From Macrobrachium rosenbergii (taxonomy: Eukaryota > Arthropoda > Malacostraca > Decapoda > Palaemonidae), in the NCBI RefSeq assembly GCF_040412425.1, contig NC_089783.1, forward strand, positions 45,120,125 to 45,184,124: 64,000 nucleotides of DNA. Reading direction: 5' to 3'. A program made the position numbers and the translations under genes. The notes beneath the pieces were generated by a model. The model was not told the origin of the DNA. It saw only the letters and a list, made by a program, of their open reading frames with translations, and ran no database searches. Below, one piece after another: positions 26,963 to 39,816 of this stretch; position 1 is the first letter of the stretch, and every line of letters starts with the position of its first letter.

Positions 26963-28556
26963 AGCGCTGCAGATGAGGAAGACCACCTACCTACCTACTT
27001 CCCGCAGTTCTGTTAATGTGGGAAAATAACCGCTAGGACGTATTACGTCGCATTAATCTCCCGAGGAATTTTGCTTCGGGCTAACAAACGATGGAATTGG
27101 TCTGTCAGTGACGCCGCGGACGCGGGATATCAAAGGCAGGAGGCGGCCTTTAAAGATGGATTAGCGCCCTCTCTCTTCCGCCTCGCTCGCTGCTGATGGT
27201 CGCAGGCGTCCTGCCAACAAGATGAATCGCAGGTCCGTAGGGGGTTAAGACGTAACAAAAAGAAAGGACAAAGAAGAAGAAGAAGATGAAGAATGAGAAG
27301 AAGAAGAAGAGCCGAATAAAAAATGGATGCACGCATTTGTAAATGCTGTATCATTTGTATTTTTCAGGAGAGTTTGCGTATCATGTACGTGAACACGGCT
27401 TTATAAAGCATAAAGAGAGTATGTTAGAGTGTGCAAGTACGTCGTTTCATCAGTGATGCGCGTTTAAGTATCCGCACGCACATGCACGATGATAAATCAG
27501 TTGCTATTTGAATATCACTGGTCATGATCAGACTTACTTCGTGGTCACATCGATTTCAATGAAATTTCAAAAGCCTTGAAACGAACTACATCTTTTCCAG
27601 CTTTTATTTTACTGGAAAGAATTGTCGTTAGTAAGCTGGTCTTCCTGGATATTTCTTTGTTTCCTGAGAATTAGGCATCCATATTTTATATGTTATTTCG
27701 TGTATATAATAAACAGGAGAAAATACAACATTCAGCACTCCTATCGATTCTGCATAAAAGGGAGAAATCCAAAGGAAAATGAGGGTTTAGCGAAGTCTCG
27801 TGCGTATTGAGGGCATAAACAAGCAACGGAGATTACTGCTTTTATTCTAAGATTTGTTTCTTGCTTGGAAATATTAGCAGCATAAATTTCTGCCCGTTTT
27901 TTGTTTTTTACCTCCCCCCATAACTCTTGATAATGTTGCAGTTTGCGAATGCTAAATGGGGACGCCATTCGTCTGGTATTATTTCCAGACTTACCTGTGC
28001 GTTGCCGCATTTATTTAGGCGTGTTATTTGTATGAGACTGAGTCCGTCTTGATCTGCTTTTAGGTGACTTTCACAATTTACTACTAATGTCTGTAACTCA
28101 TTCCGGTGTTTGTATTCAAATCACTGCTGTTTATGAACAGTTGTCTGAAAGTTATTACCTTCACGCTCAGGTTTTATTTGAAATGAATTTCAACAAAATC
28201 TATTATCACACATTTTTGTCTGTGCTTCTCAGTAACTCCGTACAAAACGAATTCGTGTTTCTAACAACGATTTATAACACTTACAAAATAATAACTTATA
28301 AAATAATGGCGTATCCACGCAGTTAAATATTTCCCAAGAAAGCCTATAATTATAAGACAATCATAACAGTTTAAGATATTTGATAATTTTCAAAGAATCT
28401 TTAGATAAAAGACCATGATTAACTAAAATGCTTTCGGAAATATTAAAAAGTTATAAAAGCAGTTGGATTATAGTACACTAGGCTACCCTAATGATAGCTG
28501 ATGATTGTACATGTGATATTGTAAAAAATTTTGTTTTTCGATTATTTGACTGTAGG

Positions 28557-28559
<3 letters not shown>

Positions 28560-28607
<48 letters not shown>
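28560..28607. repeat. (GT)n microsatellite
   Basis: 24 uninterrupted TG dinucleotides. Confidence 0.97.
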
Positions 28608-28609
<2 letters not shown>

Positions 28610-29654
28610 CACGAGTCGCTCCTTTTGCTTCATCTGAACTGGACTTAGAAACACGGAAAAGATGAACAGGGAATTATAAAAATAAATTTTCATATTGACA
28701 CTACCATAATTATTTTTAGAGGAAAACGAATAAAAAAAGGGTGAAATATGACATAATCAAACAAAAAAGTAGGAAATCCTTCTCTGGAAAAAAAAAAGAA
28801 TAAATTCAATATGAGTGATGAATGAAAGGATGGAAAATATGGACCCCCTCTAGAGGAAATCCGTGGATTTTCCTTTATCAAAGCAGATATTTTCAAAGTG
28901 AGGAAACACAGGAAGGGAAAATTAAGGTAAATGTAAAATGTAGTAGTTTACTGGCTAAATGCACGGGAAGCGAACAAGATAAACTGGGCGACGCAGAGGA
29001 GAAGAAAAATGAGAAGAGAAACGTGGAGGAAGGAAAATATTTAGCAAACCGTTAAAAAGCAAACTCGAAAACGCCGGGGGCAAAAGAGGAAACGAAGGTT
29101 ATGATGCAATAACACAAATCTCCGGGATAAACTGCATCGAGGGGTTTAGGCGCTTTTACAAGTGTAAAAGGCTGATTTACGGCGCACAATTACTCCCCAA
29201 TATATCAGCGTTGAAAACTAGCTACAGTTTTATGGTCTCGATGGCTGTTATTTACTCCCCGGCAAGCTCATTTGTTATTTTCTATATTTTTACGCCATTC
29301 CAAATTTCTGTGCTTCCCCTCCCGCCACCCCCAAAACCCCACCCCTCTACGGATGGAATTCTGCAACGTTAATCTGTTGCTCAAATTGATCTAATTAAGG
29401 AGGCCTTGCTTTGGCCTGGGGTGGGGGGGGTGGATGAGTCCATTGTTGGCGCTAACTGTAATTCCTAATTTCGGGGAATTCACTGCTCGTTTTTTTTTTT
29501 TTTTTTATTACGGGGTTTCATATTTTTTCAATTCTTTTCTGATATTTTCTCTTTTTTCCGAGAGGAGGTGGATACAGAGGAATAATGATGGAACCTGCTG
29601 TTAATCCGATTATGGCTTGCCTTCGCTGCAGTTCCTCGTTGCTGTTTAGACTGG

Positions 29655-29950
29655 GAACATTATTATTTCAAACAATTTACTCTGAATTAAGTAGGAACAT
29701 CACCTTTGTTTCACTCTGTTTCAGACTATTTACTTTGAATTAGGTTGGGAACATTATTTTCGTTTCATTCTGTTTCAAACAATTCACTCTGAATTAGGTT
29801 GGGAACATTATTTTTGTTTCATTCTGTTTCAAACAATTCACTCTGAATTAGGTTGGGAACATTATTTTTGTTTCATTCTGTTTCAAACAATTCACTCTGA
29901 ATTAGGTTGGGAACATTACCTTTGTTTCACTCTGTTTCAAAAAATTTACT
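29655..29950. repeat. Tandem repeat, ~61-bp unit, about five copies
   Basis: Units contain GGGAACATTATTTTTGTTTC then ATTCTGTTTCAAACAATTCA and CTCTGAATTAGGTT. The three central units are nearly identical and the outer ones diverge, the usual pattern of unequal-crossover homogenisation. Confidence 0.9.
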
Positions 29951-30588
29951 TCGAAGTCTATAAGAACTTTTCTTGCTCTTCGTTCTAGACGCTAGTGATC
30001 ATTATCTGCTATTCAGTAATGTAAATGCGTTTGAATGAATTCTTTTGACTGAAATTTTACCTTTAAATTATTCAAAGATTAATATTTTTAATCTTCAAAA
30101 TACTCAAAGAAGAATATTTTTATCTCTAAAATAATTTCCTATGGTGGGATGGAAGATGACGTCAGACAGCAATTAGTGGCCTAAACGAGCGTCATTGCGC
30201 ATGCTCCGGAAAACGGTAAAACCTGACTTACTAAACTCTTATGTGAGAATATCTGGGCTGTCCAAATATTAAAGTTTATCCTGGAATATTAATAATAATA
30301 AAGAGTTCTACGACTGAGTAATAAAGAAGGTACTCATAGGGACCCCTTGAAATTGGGCGAAGGCGAAAGAATGGAAAAGTCCTCCCCAGAAATATAAACG
30401 GAACGATATGTAGTAACTCATTCCATTTCTTAATTTTACCCTAAATCTCATCTTTCGTAAGATGATATGTCATCACATGGCGTCCCGTAATGACCAGAAT
30501 AATTAGAGAAAAATCATCATAAACTTCTAGTGGATTTCAAGAGGGTATCTCTTCTCTAGTTCATGCTTTGTTATAATGAGTGGTATAA
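29951..30588. other. Unrecognised DNA with promoter-like motif cluster
   Basis: No gene recognised. Holds the CRE/NRF1/ETS cluster listed separately. Confidence 0.4.
30157..30211. promoter_or_regulatory. CRE, NRF1-like and ETS core cluster
   Basis: Within 55 bp: palindromic CRE TGACGTCA (30157-30164), NRF1-type TGCGCATGC (30196-30204) and ETS core CCGGAA (30206-30211). These elements often co-occur in TATA-less housekeeping promoters of animals. No flanking first exon is recognised, so function is an inference. Confidence 0.3.
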
Positions 30589-30844
30589 CAACTCTGCCCT
30601 ACAATGGAAGACTGCAGTATCTGCAAAAATACAAAACTGAGAAAAATGGTAGATATTGCAGTTTTTCCTTGCCTTACTACTGATTTTGCAGATACTGCAA
30701 ATGGGACCCCCTAAATAAAGCACTGAAGAATCATTCTGAAACTGCAGTAACTTGTGTATTGGTGTTTCAAGAGCCCAATAGGTGGCATATCTCAATTTCG
30801 ACAATTTTGCAGATATTGCAGTTTTCCATTTTAGGGCAGAACTG
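30589..30844. mobile_element. MITE-like element with ~38-bp terminal inverted repeats
   Basis: The left end (CTCTGCCCTACAATGGAAGA, CTGCAGTATCTGCAAAA) and right end (reverse complement TTCTGCCCTAAAATGGAAAA, CTGCAATATCTGCAAAA) match with a few substitutions over ~38 bp. The 256-bp interior has no coding capacity but repeats short GCAGATAYTGCA-like palindromes. TIRs plus small size indicate a non-autonomous DNA element. No target duplication is evident. Confidence 0.7.
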
Positions 30845-32262
<1,418 letters not shown>

Positions 32263-32414
32263 GGTTGGGTCTTCATATATAAATGTATCTTTGAAAATGG
32301 ACATTATATACTATACTTATAAAAATTTTAACACCCTTTTTGACATACTTTTTAATTCTGCTAAGTCACAACCCTTATGAAGTTATTTAGATCCACTAAT
32401 ACTTTTTTTTTCAG

Positions 32415-32531
32415 GAAATTCACGAGAGGGTCTATCCTGGCAAGAGATGGAGGCAAGAGGAATTCCGATGCTTTCACTGGATGCTTAACTTTAATGACAA
32501 CCAACTGCATCTTCCCCAAGATCACAAATAG
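32415..32531 (+). other. Weak candidate terminal exon
   Basis: A good 3' splice site (ten T then TCAG, ending at 32414, with ACTAAT as possible branch site) precedes 38 open codons, starting EIHERVYPGKRWRQEEFR and ending HLPQDHK before TAG at 32529. The neighbouring frame is also open to 32614 and the minus strand is open across the region. Openness is therefore not discriminating. No family recognised. Confidence 0.15.
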
Positions 32532-32560
32532 CGCGCCTTTGTTTTTAAACCTGAGAGGAT

Positions 32561-32604
32561 GGGGCGGGGGGTTAGAGGGGGAGGGAGGGAGGGAGGGGGA
32601 GGGG
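32561..32604 (+). other. G-quadruplex-forming tract
   Basis: At least eight runs of three or more G separated mostly by single A residues on the plus strand. Confidence 0.8.
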
Positions 32605-35112
32605 TATAGGAAATGAACCAAGACCCCATTTACTCTCTGGGATGTCTTCCGGAATTTGGTCTTGCGTTTATTGCGAAGACTCTGGGCCAACGTTTTCTAG
32701 TTAATAATAACAATTAGGAACAGTCTTGAGAAAGGACAGTTTCTTGATATATATTCATTATGGTCTAAATTTAACATATTTCCCCCCAAAAAAAAAAAAA
32801 ATTCTTCTATCAGATATTTCCCTTCCAATTTCTGGAGGGCGAAGCGAGCTCGAATGCTCCTTTCAAGAATAGTGATTACTTTTTAAGCGGACCCTAATGT
32901 TATAAACTTTTCTGGAGCCTGATATCCTTTTTCCTTCTACTTCTTTCCTATTTTATGTAAATTAGCACAATTGAGAAGACAGGAGGGCGTGAGGAAACGA
33001 AGACTCAAAGGCCTACTCCGTTTTATGAATTTTCCTTGATCTAATGATCCGTCTGACTGGAAAAGTTTCCGCTCAGCTCACATTTGCTACTTGACATAAT
33101 CTTTGGAATTTTCGTTTTGTTTGTTTGCCATTCAGCTCGTGTCATTACGGCACTATTTACATTAATTTGAAACGAGCTCATTTAATTTCAACGCTTCAGA
33201 ATGACTAAGCTTTCCTGTATGGTCACTTTAATATCTTTATTTATTTTCGGCATTACTTCCCCCCCCTCCACCTTCCCTTTTCTATTTCACTGTGAAGTAC
33301 CAAATCACTTCTTCGTTTTAATAAAAGTGATATCTTAAGTAGTAAGAGCATTAAGCTCTTTATGTCACTTGGCATTTTTCCAGTATCCAGAGTCTAAACA
33401 ACCTTGATTGCAAGCATCAAACATTTCACATTCCAATCATAACCTTTTTTTTTTTTTTATCTCAGATGGTTGACAGCTCTTTCATTCCTACTTTCATTTC
33501 ATGCTCTGATGCATATAAAATAACTACCACTACTTCTCTCCTGCTACCGTTAGTTTCAACTACATAATCTTAGGCTTAACATAATCACATTGTTTCACAA
33601 GATGTATCAGGTCCCATGTCTCTAATATTCCGAGACTCGGTATAGAATCAAAATTAGTTTGTTACATTGCCATACAGCCAAACATTACTCTATACATTTC
33701 AAACACCTTATCGTCATATATCGTACACATTTCTTCTCTTTCGTATCTCGTCTTCACACATTCAGAACCACAAGCCTCATTATTTTAAAAGGTGCAGATT
33801 GCAAACTCCTTGCTTCTGGCTATTTGATGGCGGTCAAGCCAAGCAGAGCGCTGAATACGAACTTTTCGTGTTTACAATCCATCATCCTTTAGGAATATTG
33901 GAGAGACTGCTATTGGCTGCATTTAGCGAGCCCACGGCAGATTAGGAGCAATTACTACCCCAAGGAATCCGCGACCTATACCGTGCCGTCATGTAACTTC
34001 AGACATTGCTCATGTTGGCAGTTCCTTTTTGTAGCAAGTTGTTGGTAATGCCACTGACAATGACGAAATATAAACTAACTCTAAATCTGTTCGTTAGAAT
34101 TTTTGGTGTTAGGTGATTCAGGTAGATATGCAGGCAGTTTCCAGATTGGAAAGGTTTTATGGCATGAATTTTGGCATGTTTAAAGTGAACGCTAGATATG
34201 AAGCCATATTAGAAAAATGCGCAACACAAGAAACGAATTGTAGGAATAAAAAAAAAGGTTCAGGGATGAAAGAAAAACAATAAAGATTATTGCCTGAACA
34301 AAACGGTCCCTGATTCGCGCGGATTGGATTGCAAAAGAAGAAACGAAACTTCGGGGGTGAAGTCTGATAACAGAACTAAGCTCAGCAGAAACTTTTCCCC
34401 CGTCGGACAGATCGTTAGACCAAGAGAAATTCGTAAAATCGAATAGGCATTAGAGCTCATCCTTCCCTCTCCCCATTTTATTGTCTCACAAAGGCTAATT
34501 TAAATAAAATAGTGAGAGTGTATGGAAAGGAGACTGCGCTCCGCAGAACATTATGGTACTAAACCATTCCGATAGAAAGAGATCCTGTCCCAAACAAGGC
34601 CATTTATGGACACCAGGCCGACTGGAATTTAGAAAAGAACGCTATTGAGAGATATTGTTTGCATAAGAAACAAGTTTCAACCTCGGCCGTAAAAAAGGGA
34701 GAGAGAAAAAGAAACTTTTCACAAAGGTACTATCTCTAATTATCGTTATCGTGTTCACAGTCAAAGAATATATAATATGGATTAGACTTTAGGAAGAGCC
34801 GTTCCGGAGACAAAGTGTGGTCGAGCACCTTTTCTCTTTCTTCCCCCCTCTACCACCCACCTTCTATACTCATACGCCCCCTTACAAAGGAACGCTATTT
34901 GTGATTTGAGAAGTTACAATGGGTTGCCATTAAACTAAAGGACCTCCGAAAAACACTTGAGATTTCTTTATCTCTGTGTCTCGCAAGTTGAACCATTTCC
35001 ATACGTGATGTTGCGAAGGCAGTATTGCTTGTTCCACAAGACTTTTTACAGTATGCGATGAAGGGGCGCATTTCGTTTCTTTTGTTCGCGTGTGATTTAA
35101 TTTCTCTTTCAG

Positions 35113-35170
35113 AAGATTCAGCTATAATTGGGATTTTCTCCAGTGAAGTTATTTCTTTGGACTTCATCAG
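35113..35170 (+). other. Candidate 58-nt internal exon
   Basis: Flanked by a textbook acceptor (TTTAATTTCTCTTTCAG ending at 35112) and a textbook donor (CAG then GTGAGTAAG from 35171). Of three frames only one is open, giving DSAIIGIFSSEVISLDFI. No partner exons or family recognised. The strength of both splice sites is the only evidence. Confidence 0.25.
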
Positions 35171-35808
35171 GTGAGTAAGAAGGGATAATATATGCACGAA
35201 TGCGCGCATACTGTGCCGCTAAAGATTTATATTCAAATGTCTAGATGTTCCTTTTGTTAACCGAACTATGTCCCTTTGTAAGACACAAGTGAAAACGTAG
35301 GAGATTAGTATGACATTTAATTTTGGGTCAGCTTTTACCACTGATTTTGTTTTTGTTATAAAAACGATAGACAGTAGATCAGACACGCATTACAAAATGA
35401 TAAAACTACATCTGAGTTCGATCAGGATTTCTGTTGCTGTGACTGGTTCATCATACAAGTTGATATTTATTTTTTTAGTTTTTGGCGCATAGCACGAGAA
35501 GTATATCGTGCGTCTTTGTACAGTATGTCTAGTTATATTCATCCTGAAAACTAAATAGATTACCAATAATGAAGGTAAGGGAATCTACCAATGCAAAATT
35601 AGAAAAAAAAAATTATGTTGTGTGCTTTTCAAAACAAGCACGCGCGTGACTTCCTGCATATTTACTGTAAATAAAAATTTGGAATGAGTCAATGCTCTTG
35701 ATGAAGGAGTACGTGATAAAAATGAAATGAAAAACAGAGGCAAAATCAAATATGATCATAACCTGAACACTTTGCTACCGGAAGATGCAAGACACTTTTT
35801 TCCTTTTT

Positions 35809-35834
35809 GGGGGGAGGGGGAGGGGAGTGGGGGG
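35809..35834 (+). other. G-quadruplex-forming tract
   Basis: Four G-runs of 6, 5, 4 and 6 separated by loops of 1, 1 and 3 bases, an almost ideal quadruplex motif. Confidence 0.85.
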
Positions 35835-36271
35835 AATATGACGGGAGGAGCTCTAGGTGGTGACATCAAAGAATACCAGGCATTTGGACATAACTTAAAC
35901 TAGTTGGCACAATAAATCACGACAAAACAGGTCACTGTTGAACTGACAAAACTTTGCTGATTATCGATGTAAATTAAGTAATCATATTCTGAATGCTTTT
36001 TCTTCACTGGCCCATGAAGCCTACAAGCTTCAGTTTCGAGACGTTCGCCGGAAACGCAAGGGAAATAAATCTTTCATGTATTTAGACGGCCAGAATACAA
36101 CCTTCCTCATTTGCGAGATGTCCTTGATGATTTTTATGAAATTTAGGCTGTCCAGCGCTGTGAAAAGAGAGCGTTGGAGTGGTTGGACAGCAAGATAAAG
36201 AAATCCAGAAAATACAGGAGGCGAAGTATGAGGATCTAAAGGTGAAGTTGCAGAGGATTTTTTCTATTGTT

Positions 36272-36272
<1 letters not shown>

Positions 36273-36305
<33 letters not shown>
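36273..36305. repeat. 33-base poly-A tract
   Basis: Uninterrupted A on the plus strand. No retroposon body recognised upstream. Confidence 0.95.
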
Positions 36306-36307
<2 letters not shown>

Positions 36308-36544
36308 GAAAGGATGTTGAACATAAAACAAAAAATTAATGGCCGGAAGATGAGTTTTTCAAAGTCCGGTCGGCCACTATATACTTTTTTTTTATTCCAT
36401 TTCCTTTTGGTCTTATTAAACAAAGAGCATCAGATTGGGATGAATATTCGAGACAGGTAAAAATATTCAAAAATTATTTTTAACTTTCATATTACAATGT
36501 ACATCATTCAAATGAGATACATAAAAAGTCTAAGTGTGTGTGTG

Positions 36545-37706
36545 TTGGTGAAATGAAAAAGGTGACTTTCTAATTTTCTAGTCAAAGGTGTAGTAAAAAG
36601 TATAACTTCTATTTTTCCAGTCAAAGGTGTGATGAAAAAATTAAATTTCTAATTTTCCAGTCAAAGGTATAATAAAAAATTATATTTCTAATTTTCCAGT
36701 CAAAAGTGTAATGATGGAAAAATTAAATTTCTAATTTTCCAGTCGAAGTTGTGATGGAAAATTAAATTTCAAATTTTCCAATCAAAATTGTAATTAAAAA
36801 AAAACTACATTTGTAATTTTCCAGTCAAAAGTGTAAAAAAATTAAATTTCTAATTTTCCAATCAAAAGTGTGATGAAAAAATTAAATTCCTAATTTTCCA
36901 GTCAAAAGTGTTATAAAAAAATAAAATTTGTAATTTTACAGTCAAAGGTGTAATAAAAATAAAATTTCTGATTTTCCAGTCAAAGATGTAATAAAAATGT
37001 AATTTCTAATTTTCTAGACAAAGGTGTAATAAAAAGTCTAATTTCTCAGTCAAATGTGTAATAAAAAAAAATTAAATTTCTAATTTTTCAGTGAAAAGTG
37101 TAATAAAAAAATTAAATTTGTAATTTTCCAGTCAAAGTGTAAAAAAAATAAAATTTCTAATTTTCCAGTCAAAGGTGTATTGAAATAATTAAATTTCTAA
37201 TTTTCCAATCAAAGATATAATGAAAAAACTAAATTTCTAATTTTCCAGTCAAAGGTGTAATAAAAAATTAAATTTTTAATTTTCCAATCAAAGATATAAA
37301 TTTCTAATTTTCCAGTCAAAGATATAATGAAAAAATTAAATTTCTAATTTTCCAGTCAACGGTGTATTAAAAAGTTACATTTTTAATTTTCCAATCAAAG
37401 ATATAAATTTCTAATTTTCCAGTCAAAGGTGTAATAAAAAATAAAATTTCTAATTTTCCAGTCAAAGGCGTAATAAAAAATAAAATTTCTAATTTTCCAG
37501 TCAAAGTTGTAATAAAAAATTTAATTTCTAATTTTCCAGTCAAAGGTGTAAAAAAAAAAATAAAATGTCTGATTTTCCAATCAAAGATGTAATAATAAAA
37601 ATTTAATTTCTAATTTTCCAGTCAAAGGTGTAATAAAAAAAAATTCTCATTTTCCAGTCAAAGACGTAATAAGAAAAAAAATTGTAATTTTCCAGTCAAA
37701 GTTTAC
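36545..37706 (+). repeat. ~40-bp minisatellite, about 30 units, splice-acceptor-like
   Basis: Degenerate AT-rich array with consensus TTTCTAATTTTCCAGTCAAA then a GGTGTAATAAAAAA-type spacer. I counted about 30 CAGTCAAAG-type cores. Indels in the A-run vary unit length from roughly 25 to 45 bp. Most units place a CTAAT branch-like motif and pyrimidine-rich TTTTC immediately before CAG. No coding frame is shared between units. Confidence 0.92.
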
Positions 37707-38000
37707 GTTAATTAAGAGCGACTATTCAAAGTGTAAGATCCAAGGAACAGGCAACGACTTGTGAAACAGCTTCCATTCTGCTTGACATACAGGGCTGCAT
37801 CGTTGCTGCTTGAAGAGTCGCGTCACAGGTAAGGTGCTTGTTATTACTGAGGAGGTGCCTTCAAAGACCTGTCACTCCTATCCCGTCTACCAAAAGGGAC
37901 ACTTGAAACGAACAAAGTGTGAATCTTAATCAGAAAGAACAGACAAACGGAGGAAATTTAAGTATGACACCAGGGTCATACTTCAGTTTGGAATTAGAAT
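37707..38000. other. Single-copy DNA after the minisatellite
   Basis: A consensus splice donor (CACAG then GTAAGG) occurs at about 37829, ~120 bp after the last acceptor-like unit, but all three frames between them contain stops. Confidence 0.4.
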
Positions 38001-38302
38001 TGGAATATAAAAATTAGGCTCATGGCCAAGCGCTAAGACCTATGAGGTCATTCAGCGCTGGGACAGTAATTGAGAGTAAAAAGGCTTTAAAGGTGTAACA
38101 GGAAGACCTCGCAGCTGCACTATGAAATAATTTTTAGGAAAGGGTGGACAGTAAAATGGAAGAAAGATGATATGAACAGAGGTAGAGTAAAAGGAATGAA
38201 AGGGGTTGCAGCTTGGGGCAGAAGGGACGCCGCAAAGAACCTTAAGTAATGCCTACAGTGCACCGCATGAGATGCGCTGATGGCACTAAGCCCCTAAGAG
38301 GA
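38001..38302 (+). mobile_element. SINE2-family copy, near full length
   Basis: Contains CATGGCCAAGCGCTAAGACC, GAGGTCATTCAGCGCTGG, GCAGAAGGGACGCCGCAAAG and TAATGCCTACAGTGCACCGC, and ends in a degraded CCCCTAAGAGGAAC. Same order as the copy at 55939. Confidence 0.88.
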
Positions 38303-39637
38303 ACTTCAATTTGGGTGATATAATTTCCTTCAGGACTTTGGGATAACGGAACACAGAGGTGGGTGGAAAGTTTTAAATACAATTGCCTCGCGGTGTCGAA
38401 AAAAATTTTCAAGTGGATCCCTTGGCCAGAAAAAATTTTGGTCATAAAGTCAATTGACGGTCGGTGATAAAATGATAAATTGGCAACCTTTTCAGAAAGG
38501 CAAGCTCCACTTTTGTCTCAGGAAGTTTCGACAATTCCCTGTCTAAGAAATTTACAGTGTCCTTGAAGCTGACGGTTAAATTAGATAACTCATAACTTTT
38601 GGAACTGACTAACGCAGAAAAATACATCTTGTTAATCATATTTGATGAAGGGAATTAGTATTTAAAGCAATTTATGACAGGCCAAATTTTCGTCCTGGCA
38701 CTGAAACTTCTAAACAAAATTCTAAAAAGAAAAACTTTTAAAAATCTAGCATCATTCCTCCCCTCCCTCCAATAATAATACATTTTTATTCATAAAACAT
38801 TATGCAAGCTACAAAAAAATGGAAGATTTTTTCTTTCCCCAAAACTTACAGCATATATTGTATCGAATTTGAGAATAACTTATCTCAAAATTGGAATTTT
38901 ATCTCATAGACTTTACCCGTGATCCCAACTAGATCTCAAAGTTTTGGGACAAAGTTTTTTTCCCTCAATCCCGGAGCCCGAAAACTGTTTGCAAAGTCAA
39001 TACAAACTAATGCCAATGATTATTAGGTTTACGTATTGTTATTGAAAGCGCCGGGGTGGAGGCGGGGTGTTGGGGGAGGGGGGGTTGGTGTTGGAAGGTG
39101 CCAAGGGCGACGAGTTGAGGTAAAACGGACGAACTCTTGATTGAAAGCGACAGCTTTCCTTTCTTCTTCCTCTCTCCTCCTCCTCCTCCTCCTCCTCCTT
39201 CTTCACCTCCCTACCCTCCTCCTCCTCCTCCTCCTTCATCTCCCTACCCTTCTCCTGTATTTGTAGTTGCTTTATTTATTCACATGCGCTGCTGATTCGT
39301 TTAAGGTTTGCCTAGTGCTCCATTTTTTTGCCACCGCTGTTGAGCACTTTGGTACTAATAATTTTGAATGTGCGCGTTCATCTGTGATTCCTCGGATACC
39401 ACAGGTTGCTATGAAGTGGTTGCTGCTCCTTCGTTGCTATTGCTATCGTTACAACTGCTGGAGTTGGTGAAGATTTGACTCTGAATGTCGTTGTATAAAA
39501 ACAAATGCCGTTGATGTTGATATTTCAGAATTCTCTGACCGTATTAAACTGTCGTATTAGTCCGAAGGTTTTAACTGTCAATTACGAATGAGAAACCAAA
39601 AGAGAATAGATTCGTTCCTCAAGTAAATCAAGTATCC

Positions 39638-39640
<3 letters not shown>
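38303..39640. other. Unrecognised DNA with G-rich and TCC tracts
   Basis: Quadruplex motif at 39053-39084 (G-runs of 4, 4, 5 and 7). TCC-rich tract at 39174-39240, which yields a Glu-rich minus-strand frame. No gene recognised. Confidence 0.45.

Positions 39641-39694
<54 letters not shown>
39641..39694. repeat. (GA)n microsatellite
   Basis: Pure GA tract. Confidence 0.96.
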
Positions 39695-39698
<4 letters not shown>

Positions 39699-39816
39699 AT
39701 TCATACAAGGCTATTACGTAGATATAATTGGAAACTATATTATGAATCTTATCACGATTATCACGTCATCACACATCAAATATAATTAGTGTGAAAATTC
39801 ATTAATTTGGATCATT

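Larger units (their letters stand above)
26387..29654. other. Comparatively repeat-poor DNA with a CpG-richer core
   Basis: The least repetitive part of the left half. 26880-27240 is visibly richer in CpG than its surroundings. C-runs at 26555-26580 and 29316-29346 and G-runs at 26677-26693 and 29419-29431 punctuate it. Short GAA runs (26893-26908, 27270-27310) produce Leu/Phe-rich minus-strand frames. A strong acceptor-like TTTGTATTTTTCAG ends at 27367 but opens only a 28-codon frame. No gene recognised. Confidence 0.4.
32263..36272. other. Longest repeat-poor stretch, 4 kb
   Basis: No recognisable gene or repeat family. Holds the two weak candidate exons and the G-rich motifs listed separately. 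Frames at 33659-33945 and 34895-35209 have no family motif. Confidence 0.4.

Noticed and set aside
29655..29950. CRISPR-like array
   Set aside because: Direct tandem repeats without unique spacers of constant length, in eukaryotic DNA with no cas genes. The same applies to 36545-37706.
37600..37835. Real exon between the last acceptor-like minisatellite unit and the donor at 37829
   Set aside because: All three plus frames contain stops between them. Only a non-coding exon would be possible and there is no evidence for one.
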